A stretch of 64,000 bases of DNA from Aristolochia californica (Eukaryota; Streptophyta; Magnoliopsida; Piperales; Aristolochiaceae). Shown one piece after another: positions 49,688 through 60,303 of the stretch (positions within the stretch are counted from its first letter, which is position 1; each line of letters opens with the position of its first letter). Made by a program: the position numbers and the translations under genes. The stretch lies in NCBI GenBank assembly GCA_029961685.1, contig JARWKL010000008.1:25431119-25495118 (forward strand), in the 5' to 3' direction. Under the pieces are notes generated by a model that saw only the letters and a list, made by a program, of their open reading frames with translations, did not search any database and was not told the origin of the DNA.

Positions 49688-52600
49688 GTGTGTTTGGATA
49701 ATTACCAGAGCCAAACAACCTACTTTTTGCCTATCCTTAAAAATCACAGATACTTTTTGGAATTATCTCTCTCAGCATTTGTGCATTTCCATTTTGGATG
49801 TACAGATTTTTTTTTTTCATATCAAAACTTGTGTTTTTAGTCTGCCGTTTTTGTCGTAAACAAAAAAGATATAAGGCATATAGATCGCAATGAAATGAAA
49901 ATTTTAGAGTTTATGTATACAAAAAAATTTCAAAACTATAATAAATGTATGTAAATAAAAATCAATTCACGCACTAAAAATGAACTCCAAAGTTTTGTTA
50001 TACATGTTTGAAAATTTCCACTAGTACAACCCCTAATAGCTTGGTGGAATTTTATTGGAAAGAGACTTCTAACTGATCCTAACATGTTTTAAATGTGGTG
50101 GATATGCATGCCAGAAACATGCTGAGGATGCAAGTGACTTAATCATCCAAAAATTTCAAGGAGTAGAAAAAATTAAATTCTCAAGGTAACGTGTGGTTGG
50201 ATATTTACCGGAGCCAAACAACCCACTTTTTTCCTTTCCTTAAAAATCACAGATACTTTTTGGAATTATCTCTCTCAGCATTTGTGCATTTCCATTTTGA
50301 ATGTTCAAATTTTTTTTAAAAGCCAAACTTGAGTTTTTACTCTCCCATTTTTCTCATAAACAAAAAAAGATATAAGGCAAATAGATCGCAACAAAATGAA
50401 AATTTTAGAGTTTATGTATGCAAAAAAATTCCAAAACTGCAATAAATGTAAGTGAAAAAAATTATTTCACGCACTAAAAATGAACTCCAAAGTTTTGTTA
50501 TCCATTTTTGGGAAATTCCACTAGTACAACGCCTAATAGCTTGGTGGAATTTTATAGGAAAGAGACTTCTAACTGATCCCTAAATGTTTTAAATGTGGTG
50601 GATATGCATGCCAGAAACATGTTGAGGATGCAAGTGACCTAATGATCCAAAAATTTCAAGAAGAAGAAAAAATTAAATTCTCAAGTTAACGTGTGGTTAG
50701 ATATTTACTAGAGCCAAATAACCCACTTTTTGCCAATCCTTAAAAATCACAGATACTTTTTGGAATTATCTCTCTCAGCATTTGTGCCTTTCAAGTTTGG
50801 ACATTTAGATTTTTTTTTTTCAGATCCAAACTTGAGTTTTGTCTCTCCCATTTACTCATCAACAAAAAATATATAAGGAAAATGGATCTCAACAAAATTT
50901 TAGAGTTTGTGTATGTAAAAAAATTTGAACACAATAATAAATGTAGGTGAAAAAAATTATTTCTCGCACTAAAAATGAACTCCAAAGTTTTGTTATCGAG
51001 TTTTGCGAAATTCCACTAGTACAACGCCTGATAGCTTGGTGAAATTTTATAGGAAAGAGACTTTTAACTGATCCTTAAATGTTTTAAATGTGGTGGATAT
51101 GCATGCCAGAAACATGTTGAGGAGGCAAGCGACCTAATGATCCAAAACTTTCAAGGAGTAGAAAAAAATTAAATTCTCAAGTTAACGTGTGGTTGGATAT
51201 TTACCATAGCCAAACAACCCACTTTTTTCCTATCCTTAAAAATCACAGATACTTTTTGGAATTATCTATCTCCGCATTTGTGCATTTCCATTTTAAATGT
51301 TCAATTTTTTTTTTTTTAAATCCAAACTTGAGTTTTCTCTCTTCTATTTTTCTCGTAAACAAAAAGACATATAAGGCAAACAGATCGCATCAAAATGAAA
51401 ATTTTAGAGTTTATGTAAGCAAAAAAATTTGAGAACTACAATAAATGTAAGTGAAGAAAAGTATTTCATGCACTAAAAAAGAACTCCAAAGGTTTGTTAT
51501 CCATTTTTGGGAAATTCGACTAGTACAACCCCTAATAGCATGGTGGAATTATATAGGAAAGAGACTTCTAACTGATCTCAACATATTTTAAATGTGGTGG
51601 ATATCCATGCCAGAAACATCTTGAGGATGCAAGTGACCTAATGATCCCAAAATTTCAAGGAGAAGAATAAATTAAATTCTCAAGTTAACGTGTGGTTGGA
51701 TATTTACCAGAGCCAAACAACCCACTTTTTTCCTATCCTTAAAAATCACAGATACTTTTTGTAATTATCTCTCTCAGCATTTGTGCATTTCCATTTTGAA
51801 TGTTCAAATTTTTTTTTCAAATCCAAACTTGAGTTTTCACAGTCCCATTTTTCTCGTAAACAAAAAAGATATAAGGCAAATAGATCGCAACAAAATGAAA
51901 TTTTTAGATTTTATGTATGCAAAAAAAATTGAAAACTATAATAAATGTTAATAAATGTAAGTGAAGAACATTATTTCACTCACTAAAAATGAACTCCAAT
52001 GTTTTGTTATCTATTTTTTGGAAATTCCACTAGTACAACCCCTAATTGCTTGGTGGAATTTTATAGGAAAGAGACTTCTAACTGATCCTAACATGTTTTA
52101 AATGTAGCGGATATGCATGCATGAAACATGTTGAGGATAAGAGTGACCTAATGATCTAAAAATTTCTAAGAGTAGAAAAAATTAAATTCTCAAGTTAACG
52201 AGTGGTTGGGTATTTACCAGAGCCAAATAACCCCTTTTTGCCAAGCCATAAAAATCACAGATATATTTTGGAATTATCTCTCTCAGCCTTTGTGCATTTC
52301 CATTTTGGTTGTTCAAATTTTTTTGTTTCAAATCCAAACTTGAGTTTTCACTCTCCCAATTTTCTCGTAAACAAAAAAGATATAAGGCAAATAGATCGCA
52401 ACAAAATGAAAATTTTAGAGTTTACGTATGAAATGTTTTTTGAAAACTTTACTAAAAGTAAGTGAAGAAAATTATTTCATGCACTAAAATCTAACACCAA
52501 AGTTTTGTTAACCATGTTTGGGAAATTCCACTAGTACAACCCTTATTAGGTTGGTGGAATTTTATAGGAGAAAGACTTATAACTGATCGTAACATGTTTT

Positions 52601-52699
52601 AAATGTGGTGGATATGCATGCCAGAAAGTTGTTGAGGATGCAAGTGACCTAATGATCCAAAATTTTAAGGAGTATAAAAAATTAAATTCTCAAGTTAAC
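49688..52699 (+). repeat. Right-hand block H-I-K-I'-I-L (six monomers)
   Basis: Starts: 49688 H ('catatcaaaacttgtg', 'tatacaaaaaaatttcaaa'), 50191 I, 50691 K, 51187 I', 51690 I, 52200 L. The units at 50191 and 50691 carry 'taaatgttt' instead of 'aacatgttt' at the hairpin left arm, next to 'acaacgcct'. The unit at 51690 has a 10-bp duplication: 'ataaatgtta' at 51941-51950 is followed by 'ataaatgtaa'. Confidence 0.68.
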
Positions 52700-52817
52700 G
52701 TGTGGTTGGATATTTACCAGAGCCAAACAACCCACTTTTTGCCTATCCTTAAAAATACAGATAATTTTTGGAATTATCTCTCTCAGCATTTGTGCATTTC
52801 CATTTTGGATGTTCAAA

Positions 52818-52830
52818 TTTTTTTTTTCAG
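52818..52830 (+). other. Poly-T tract ending in CAG (representative monomer)
   Basis: Ten T residues are followed by CAG. The tract occurs in nearly every monomer; its length varies from about 7 to 13 T and its ending varies (CAG, CAT, CAA, TAG). It resembles a polypyrimidine tract with a 3' splice acceptor, but can equally be a rigid T-tract of a kind common in satellites. Its length changes shift the reading frame, which argues against coding. Confidence 0.5.
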
Positions 52831-52879
52831 ATCCAAACTTGAGTTTTCACTCTCCCAATTTTCTTGACAACAAAAAAGA

Positions 52880-52886
52880 TATAAGG
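52880..52886 (+). promoter_or_regulatory. TATA-like motif TATAAGG (representative monomer)
   Basis: The motif lies within 'aaagatataaggcaaatag', one of the best-conserved stretches across the array. It resembles a TATA box. No transcription start or partner element can be shown, and in AT-rich DNA this may be chance. Confidence 0.2.
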
Positions 52887-52949
52887 CAAATAGATCGCAA
52901 CAAAATGAAAATTTTAGATTTTATGTATGTAAAAAAATTTGAAGACAAT

Positions 52950-52962
52950 AATAAATGTAAGT
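52950..52962 (+). other. AATAAA next to GTAAGT (representative monomer)
   Basis: AATAAA at 52950-52955 resembles a polyadenylation hexamer. GTAAGT at 52957-52962 is the canonical 5' splice-donor hexamer. The pair 'aataaatgtaagtg' recurs in most monomers. Together with the upstream poly-T/CAG it would bracket a segment of 126 nt here (52831-52956). No transcript evidence exists in the sequence itself. Confidence 0.35.
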
Positions 52963-53089
52963 GAAGAAAATTATTTCACGCAATAAAAATGAACTCCAAA
53001 GTTTTGTTATCCATGTTTGGGAAAATCCACTAGTACAACCCCTAATAGCGTGGTGGAGTTTTATAGGAAAGAGACTTCTAACTAATCCT

Positions 53090-53132
53090 AACATGTTTTA
53101 AATGTGGTGGATATGCATGGCAGAAACATGTT
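53090..53132. other. Conserved inverted repeat (9-bp arms, 25-nt loop), representative copy
   Basis: Left arm 'aacatgttt' at 53090-53098 and right arm 'aaacatgtt' at 53124-53132 are exact reverse complements. Each arm also contains the palindrome AACATGTT. The loop holds ATGCAT. The same layout appears in most monomers, for example 170-178 with 204-212. It could form a hairpin in RNA or a small cruciform in DNA, or bind a symmetric protein. Confidence 0.7.
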
Positions 53133-55187
53133 GAGAATTCAAGTGACCAAATGATCCTAAAATTTCAAGGAGAAGAAAAAATTAAATTCTCAAGTTAAGG
53201 TGTGGTGGGATATTTACCAGAGCCAAACAACCCAGTTTTTGCTTATCCTTAAAAATCACAAATACTTTTTGGAATTATCTCTCTCAGCATTTGTACATTT
53301 CCATTTTGGATGTTAAGATTTTTTTTCAGATCCAAACTTGAGTTTTCACTCTCCCAATTTTCTCGTAAAACAAAAAAAGATATAAGGCACAGAGATCGTA
53401 ACAAAATAAAAATTTTAGAGTTTATCAATGCAAAAAATTTTGAAAACTATAATAAATGCAAGTGAAGAAAATTATTTCATGCACTAAAAATGAACTCCAA
53501 AGTTTTTGTTATTAATGTTTGGGAAATTCTAGTAGTACAACCCCTAATAGCCTTGTGGAAATTTATAGTTCTAACTGATCCTAACATGTTCTAAATGTGG
53601 TGGATATGCATGCCAGAAACATGTTGAGAATTCAAGTGACCTAATGATCCAAAAATTTTAAGGTGTTGAAGAAATTAAATTCTCAAGTTAACGTGTGGTT
53701 GGATATTTACCAGAGCCAAGCAACCCACTTTTTGCCTATCCTGAAAAATCACAGATACTTTTTTGAATTGCCTCTATCAGCATTTGTGCATTTCCATTTT
53801 GGAAGTTCAGATTTTTTTTTCATATCAAAATTTCTGTTTTTAGTCTTCCCTTTTTGTCGTAAACAAAAAAGATATAAGACAAGTAGATCGCAACGAAATG
53901 AAAATTTTAGAGTTTATGTATACAAAAAAATTTCAAAACTATTACAAATGTATGTAAAGAAAAATTAATCACGCACTAAAAATCAACTCCAAATTTTTGT
54001 TATACATGTTTGGAAAATTCCACTAGTGCAACCCCTAATAGCTTGGTGGAATTTTATAGGAAAGAATCTTCTAACTAATCCTAACATGTTTTAAATGTGG
54101 TGGATATGCATGCCAGAAACATGTTGAATATGCAAGTGACCTAATGATCCAAAAATTTGAATGAGTAGAAAAAACTAAATTCTCTAGTTAACGTGTGGTT
54201 GTTTACTAGAGGCAAACAACCCACTTTTTGCCCATCCTTAAAAATCACAAATACTTTTTGGAATTATCTCTCTCAGCATTTTTTCATTTCCATTTTGAAT
54301 GTTCAAATTTCTTTTTCAAATCCAAACTAGAGTTTTCACCCACCCATTTTTATCGTAAACAAAAAAAGATATAAGGCAAATAATTCGCAACAAAATGAAA
54401 ATTTTAGAGTTTATGTATGCAAAAAAATTTAAAAACAGCAATAAATGTAAGTGAAGAAAATTATTTCACACACTAAAAATGAACTCTAAAGTTTGTTATC
54501 CATTTTTGGGAAATTCCACTAGTACAACGCCTAATAGCTTGGTGGAATTTTATAGGAAAGAGACTTCTAACTAATCCGTAAATGTTTTAAATGTGGTGGA
54601 TACGCATCCCAGAAACATGTTGAGGATGCAAGTGACCTAATGATCCAAAAATTTCAAGGAGAAGAAAAAATTAAATTCTCAAGTTAACTTGTGGTTGGAT
54701 ATTTACTAGAGCCAAACAACCCACTTTTTGCCTATCCTTAAAAATCACAGATACTTTTTTGAATTATCTCTCTCAGCATTTGTGCCTTTCAAGTTTGGAT
54801 ATTTAGATTTTATTTTCAGATCCAAACTTGAGTTTTGAGTCTCCCATTTACTCGTCAACAAAAAATATATAAGGCAAATAGATCGCAACAAAATGAAAAT
54901 TTTAGAGTTTATGTATTCAAAAAAATTTGAAAACTATAATAATTGTAAGCAAAGAAAATAATTTCATGCACTAAAAATGAACTCCAAATTTTTGATATCC
55001 ATGTTTGGGAAATTCCACTAGTACAACCCCTAATAGCTATGTGGAATTTTATACGAAAGTGACTTCTAATTGATCCTAACATGTTTTAAATGTGGTGGAT
55101 ATGCATGCAAGAAACATGTTGACGATGCAAGTGACCTAATGATCCAAAAATTTAAAGGAGTAGAACAAATTAAATTCTCAAGTTAAT

Positions 55188-55814
55188 GTATGGTTGCATA
55201 TTTAACAGAGCCAAACAACCGACTTTTTTCCTATCCTTAAAAATCACAGATACTTTTCTGAATTATCTCTGTCAGCATTTGTGCATTTCCATTTTGGATG
55301 TTCAAAATTTTTTTTTTCAGATCCAAACTTGAGTTTTAACGCTCCCTTTTTTCTTGTCAACAAAAAAGATATAAGGCAAATAGATCCCATTTATCTCTCT
55401 TAGCTTTTTTTCATTTCCATTTTGGATGTTTGATTTTCTTTTCAGATCCAAACTTGAGTTTGCACTCTCTCATTTTTCTCTTAAACAAAAAAGAGGTAAA
55501 GCAAATAGATCACAACAAAATGAAAATTTTAGATTTTATGTATGCAATAAAATTTGAAAACTATAATAAATGGAAGTAAAGAAAATTATTTCACGCACTA
55601 AAAATGAAATCCAAAGTTTTGTTATCCATGTTTGGGAAATTCCACTAGAATAACCCCTAATAGCTTGGTGGAATTTTATAGGAAAGAGACTTCTAACTGA
55701 TCCTAACATGTTTTATATGTGGAGGATTTGAATGGCAGAAACATGTTGAGGTTGCAAGTGACCTAATGATCCAAAAATTTCAAGGACTATAAAAAATTAA
55801 ATTGTCCATTTAAC
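55188..55814 (+). repeat. Over-long chimeric unit (627 bp) with partial duplication
   Basis: It starts L-like ('aacagagcc'). At about 55386-55390, after 'ggcaaatagatc', it returns to 'ccatttatctctcttagc', so the region from 'ttatctctct' through the poly-T tract to 'gcaaatagatc' is present twice (about 126 extra bp). The two copies differ ('ttcttgtcaac' in the first, 'ctcttaaac' in the second), so they came from different monomer classes. Confidence 0.82.
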
Positions 55815-58305
55815 GTGTGGTTGGATATTTCCCATAGCCAAACAACTCAGTTTTTGCCTATCCATAAAAATCACATATACTTTTTGGAATTATCTCTCTC
55901 AGCATATTTACTTTTCCATTTTGGATGTAAAGATTTTTTTTTCAGATCCAAACTTGAGTTTTCTCTCTCCCAATTTTCTCTTAAAAAAAAGATATAAGGC
56001 AAAGAGATCGCAACAAAATAAAAATTTTAGAGTTTATCTAAGCAAAAAAATTGAAAACTATAATAAATGTAAGTGAAGAAAATTATTTCACGCACTAAAA
56101 ATGAACTCCAAAGTTTTGTTATCCATGTTTGGGAAATTCCACTAGTACAACCCCTAATAGCCTTGTGGAAATTTATGGGAAAAAGACTTCTAACTAATCC
56201 TAACTTGTTATAAATGTGGTGGATATGCATGCCAAAAACATGTTGAGGATTCAAGTGACCTAATGATCCAAAAAGTTCAAGGAGTTGAAGAAATTAAATT
56301 CTCAAGTTAACGTGCGGTTGGATATTTACCAGAACCAAACAACCCACTTTTTGCCTATCCTTAAAAATCACAGATAGTTTTGGAATTATCTCTCTCAGCA
56401 TTTGTGCATTTCCATTTTGGATGTTCAGATTTTTTTTTCATATCAAAACTTGTGTTTCAGTCTCTTGTTTTTGTCATAAACAAAAAAAATATAAGGCAAA
56501 GAGGTCGAAACGAAATGAAAATTTTAGAGTTTATGTATACAAAAAAATTTGTAAACTATATTAAATGTAAGTAAAGAAAAATTATTTCACGCAGTAAAAA
56601 TGAACTCCAAAGTTTTGTTATACATGTTTGGGAAATTCCACTAGTTCAACCCCTAATAGCTTGGTGGAATTTTATAGGAAAGAGTTTTCTAACTGATCCT
56701 AACATGTTTTAAATGTGGTGGATATGCATGCCAGAAACATGTTGAATATGCAAGCGACCTAATGATCCAAAAATTTCAAGGAGTAGAAAAAATTAAATTT
56801 TCAAGTGAACGTGTGGTTGGATATTTACTAGAGACAAACAACCCACTTTTTGCCTATCCTTAAAAATCACAGATACTTTTTGGAATTGTCTCTTTCAGCA
56901 TTTGTGCATTTCCAGTTTGGATGTTTAGATTTTTTTTTCAGATCCAAACTTGAGTTTTGACTCTCTCATTTACTTGTCAAAAAAATATATATAAGGAAAA
57001 TACATCGCAACAAAATGAAAATTTTAGAGTTTATGTAAGCACAAAAATTTGAAAAATATAATAAATGTAAGTGAAGAAAATTATTTCATGCACTAAAAAT
57101 GAACTCCAAATTTTTGTTATCCATGTTTGGGAAATTCGACTAGTACAACCCCTAATAGCTTGGTGGAATTTTATAGGAAAGAGACTTCTTATTGGTCCTA
57201 ACTTGCTTTAAATGTGGTGGACATTCATGCCAGAAACATGTTGACAATGCAAGTGACCTAAAGATCCAAAAATTTCAAGGAGTAGAAAAAATTAAATTCT
57301 CAAGTTAATGTATGGTTGGATATTTAACAGAGCCAAACAACCCACTTTTTTCCTATCCTTAAAAATCACAGATACTTTTTGGAAATATCTCTATCAGCAT
57401 TTGTCCATTTCCATTTTGGATGTTCAAATTTTTTTCTTTCAGATCCAAACTTGAGTTTTGACTCTCCCATTTTTCTCGGAAACAAAAAAAGATATAAGGC
57501 AATTAGATCACAACAAAATGAAAATTTTAGAGTTTATGTATGAAATTTTTTTTGAAAACTTTAATAAATGTAAGTGAAGAAAAATAATTCACGCACTAAA
57601 AATGAACTCCAAAGTTTTTTTATCCATGTTTGGGAAATTCCACTAGTACAACCCCTAATAGCTTGGTGACATTGTATAGGAAAAAGACTTCTAACTGATC
57701 CTAACATGTTTTAAATGTAGTGAATATGCATGCGATAAAAAAGTTGAGGATGCAATTGACCTAATGATCCAAAATTTTCGAGTAGAAAAAATTAAATTCT
57801 CCAGTTAACGTGTGGTTGGATATTTACCAAAGCCAAACAACCCAGTTTTTCCCTATCCATAAAAATCGGAGATACATTTTGGAATTATATCTCTCAGCAT
57901 CTATGCATTTTCATTTTGGATCATTAAAATTTTTTTTTTTTTTCAGATCCAAACTTGAGTTTTTAGTCTCCCATTTTTCTCATCAACAAGAAAGATATAT
58001 GGCAAATAGATCACAACAAAATGAAAATTTTAGAGTTTATGTATGTAAAAAAATTTGAAAACTATAATAAATGTAAGTGAAGAAAATTATTTCACGCACT
58101 AAAAATGAGCTCCAAATTTTTGTTATCCATGTTTGGGAAATTTCACTAGTACAACCCGTAATAGCTAGGTGGAATTTTAAAGGAAAGAGACTTCTAATTG
58201 ATCTTAACATTTTTTAAATGTGGAGGATATGCATCCCAGAAACATGTTGACTATGCAAGTGACCTAATGATCCAAAAATTTCAAGGAGTAGAAAAAATTA
58301 AATTC
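55815..58305 (+). repeat. Right-hand block L/G-H-K-L-N (five monomers)
   Basis: Starts: 55815 (begins like L with 'tttcccatagcc', then G with 'cccaattttctc' and 'gcaaagagatcg'), 56312 H, 56811 K, 57310 L, 57810 N. The L-to-N step repeats the order at 47188-47687. Confidence 0.67.
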
Positions 58306-60303
58306 TTGGTTGGATATTAACCAGAACCAAACAACCCACGTTTTGCCTATCCTTAAAAATCACAGATACTTTTATGAATTATCTCTCTCAGAATTTGTGC
58401 ATTTCCATTTTGGATGTTCAAATTTTTTTTTTTTGAGATCCAAACTTGAGTTTTCACTCTCACATTTTTCTTGTCAACAAAAAAGATATAAGGCAAATAT
58501 ATCACAACAAAATGAAAATTTTAGAGTTTATGTATGTAAAAAAATTTGAACACAATAATAAATGTAAGTGAAGAAAATTATTTCACGCAATAAAAATGAA
58601 CTCCAAAGTTTTGTAATCCATGTTTGGGAAATTCCACTAGAACAACCCCTAATAGCTTGGTGGAATTTTATAGGAAAGAGACTTCTAACTGATCCTAACA
58701 TGTTTTATATGTGGAGGATATGCATGGCAGAAACATGTTGAGGTTGCAAGTGACCTAATGATCCAAAAATTTCAAGGAGTAAAAAAAATTAAATTCTCAA
58801 TTTAATGTGTGGTTGGATATTATCCATAGCTAAACCACCCTGTTTTTGCCTATCCATAAAAATCACATGTACTTTTTGGAATTATCTCTCTCAGCATTTG
58901 TATAACTCCATTTTGGATGTAAATTTTTTTTTTTTCTGATCCAAACTTGAGTATTCACTCTCCCAATTTTCTCTTCAAAAAAAAGATATAAGGCAAAGAG
59001 ATCGCTACAAAATAAAAATTTTAGAGTTTATCAATGCAAAAAAATTTGAAAACTATAATAAATGTAAGAGAAGAAAATTATTTCACGCACTAAAAATGAA
59101 CTCCAAAGTTTGGTTATCCATGTTTGGGAAATTTGACTAGTACAACCCCTAATAACCTTGTGCAATTTTATGGGAAAAAGACTTCTAATTAATCCTAACA
59201 TGTTATAAATGTGGTGGATATGCATGCCAAAAACATGTTGACGATTCAAGTGACCTAATGATCCAAAAAGTTCAAGGAGTTGAAGAAATTAAATTCTCAA
59301 GTTAACGTACGGTTGGATATTTACAAGAACCAAACAACTCACTTTTTGCCTATCCTTAAAAATCACAGATAGTTTTTGGAATTATCTCTCTCAGCATTTG
59401 TGCTTTTCCATTTTTGATGTTCAGATTTTTTTTTTCGCATCAAAACTTGTGTTTTCAATCTCTTGTTTTTGTCATAAACAAAAAAGATATAAGGCAAAGA
59501 GATCGTAACAAAATAAAAATTTTAGAGTTTATGTAGGCAATATTTGAAAACTACAATAAATGTAAGTGAAGGAAATTATTTCACGCGCTTAAAAAGAACT
59601 CCAAAGGTTTGTTATCCATTTTTGGGAAATTCGACTAGTACAACCCCTAATAACATGGTGGAATTTTATAGGAAAGAGACTTCTAACTTATCCTAACATA
59701 TTTTAAATGTGGTGGATATCCATGCCAGAAACATGTTGAGGATGCAAGTGACCTAATGATCCAAATATTTCAAGGAGAAGAATAAATTAAATTCTCAAGT
59801 TAACGTGTGGTTGGATATTTACCAAAGCCAAACAACCCACTTTTTTCCTATCCTTAAAAATCACAGATACTTTTTGGAATTATCTCTCTCAGCATTTGTG
59901 CATTTCCATTTTGGCTCTTCAAATTGTTTTTTCAGATCCAAACTTGAGTTTTCACTCTCCCATTTTTCTCATAAACAAAAAAGATATAAGGCAAATAGAT
60001 CGCAACAAATTGAAATTTTTAGAGTTTATGTATGCAAAAAAAAATGAAAACTATAATAAATGTAAGTGAAGAACATTGTTTCATGCACTAAAAATGAACT
60101 CCAATGTTTTGTTATCCATTTTTCAGAAATTCCACTAGTACAACCCCTAATAGCTTGGTGGAATTTTGTAGGAAAGAGACTTCTAATTGATCCTAAAATT
60201 TTTTAAATGTGGTGCATATGCATGCTAGAAACATGTTGAGGATGCAAGTGACCTAATGATCCAAAATTTTAAGGTGTAGAAAAAATTAAATTCTCAAGTT
60301 AAC
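58306..60303 (+). repeat. Right-hand block J-L/G-H/I'-I (four monomers)
   Basis: Starts: 58306 J (about 15 bp lost at its boundary, 'aaattcttggttgg'), 58807 (L/G), 59307 (H in its 5' half with 'cgcatcaaaacttgtg', I' in its 3' half with 'attcgactag' and 'atatccatgcc'), 59805 I. Confidence 0.67.

Larger units (their letters stand above)
52700..55187 (+). repeat. Right-hand block J-G-H-I-K (five monomers)
   Basis: Starts: 52700 J, 53200 G, 53693 H, 54193 I, 54689 K. This is a clear example of the J-G-H-I order, also seen at 60304-61801. The G monomer has a 9-bp deletion at about 53567 ('atttatagttctaactg'), also found in the G-class 3' half at about 63675. The I boundary at 54193 is shortened ('gtgtggttgtttactag'). 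Confidence 0.7.
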
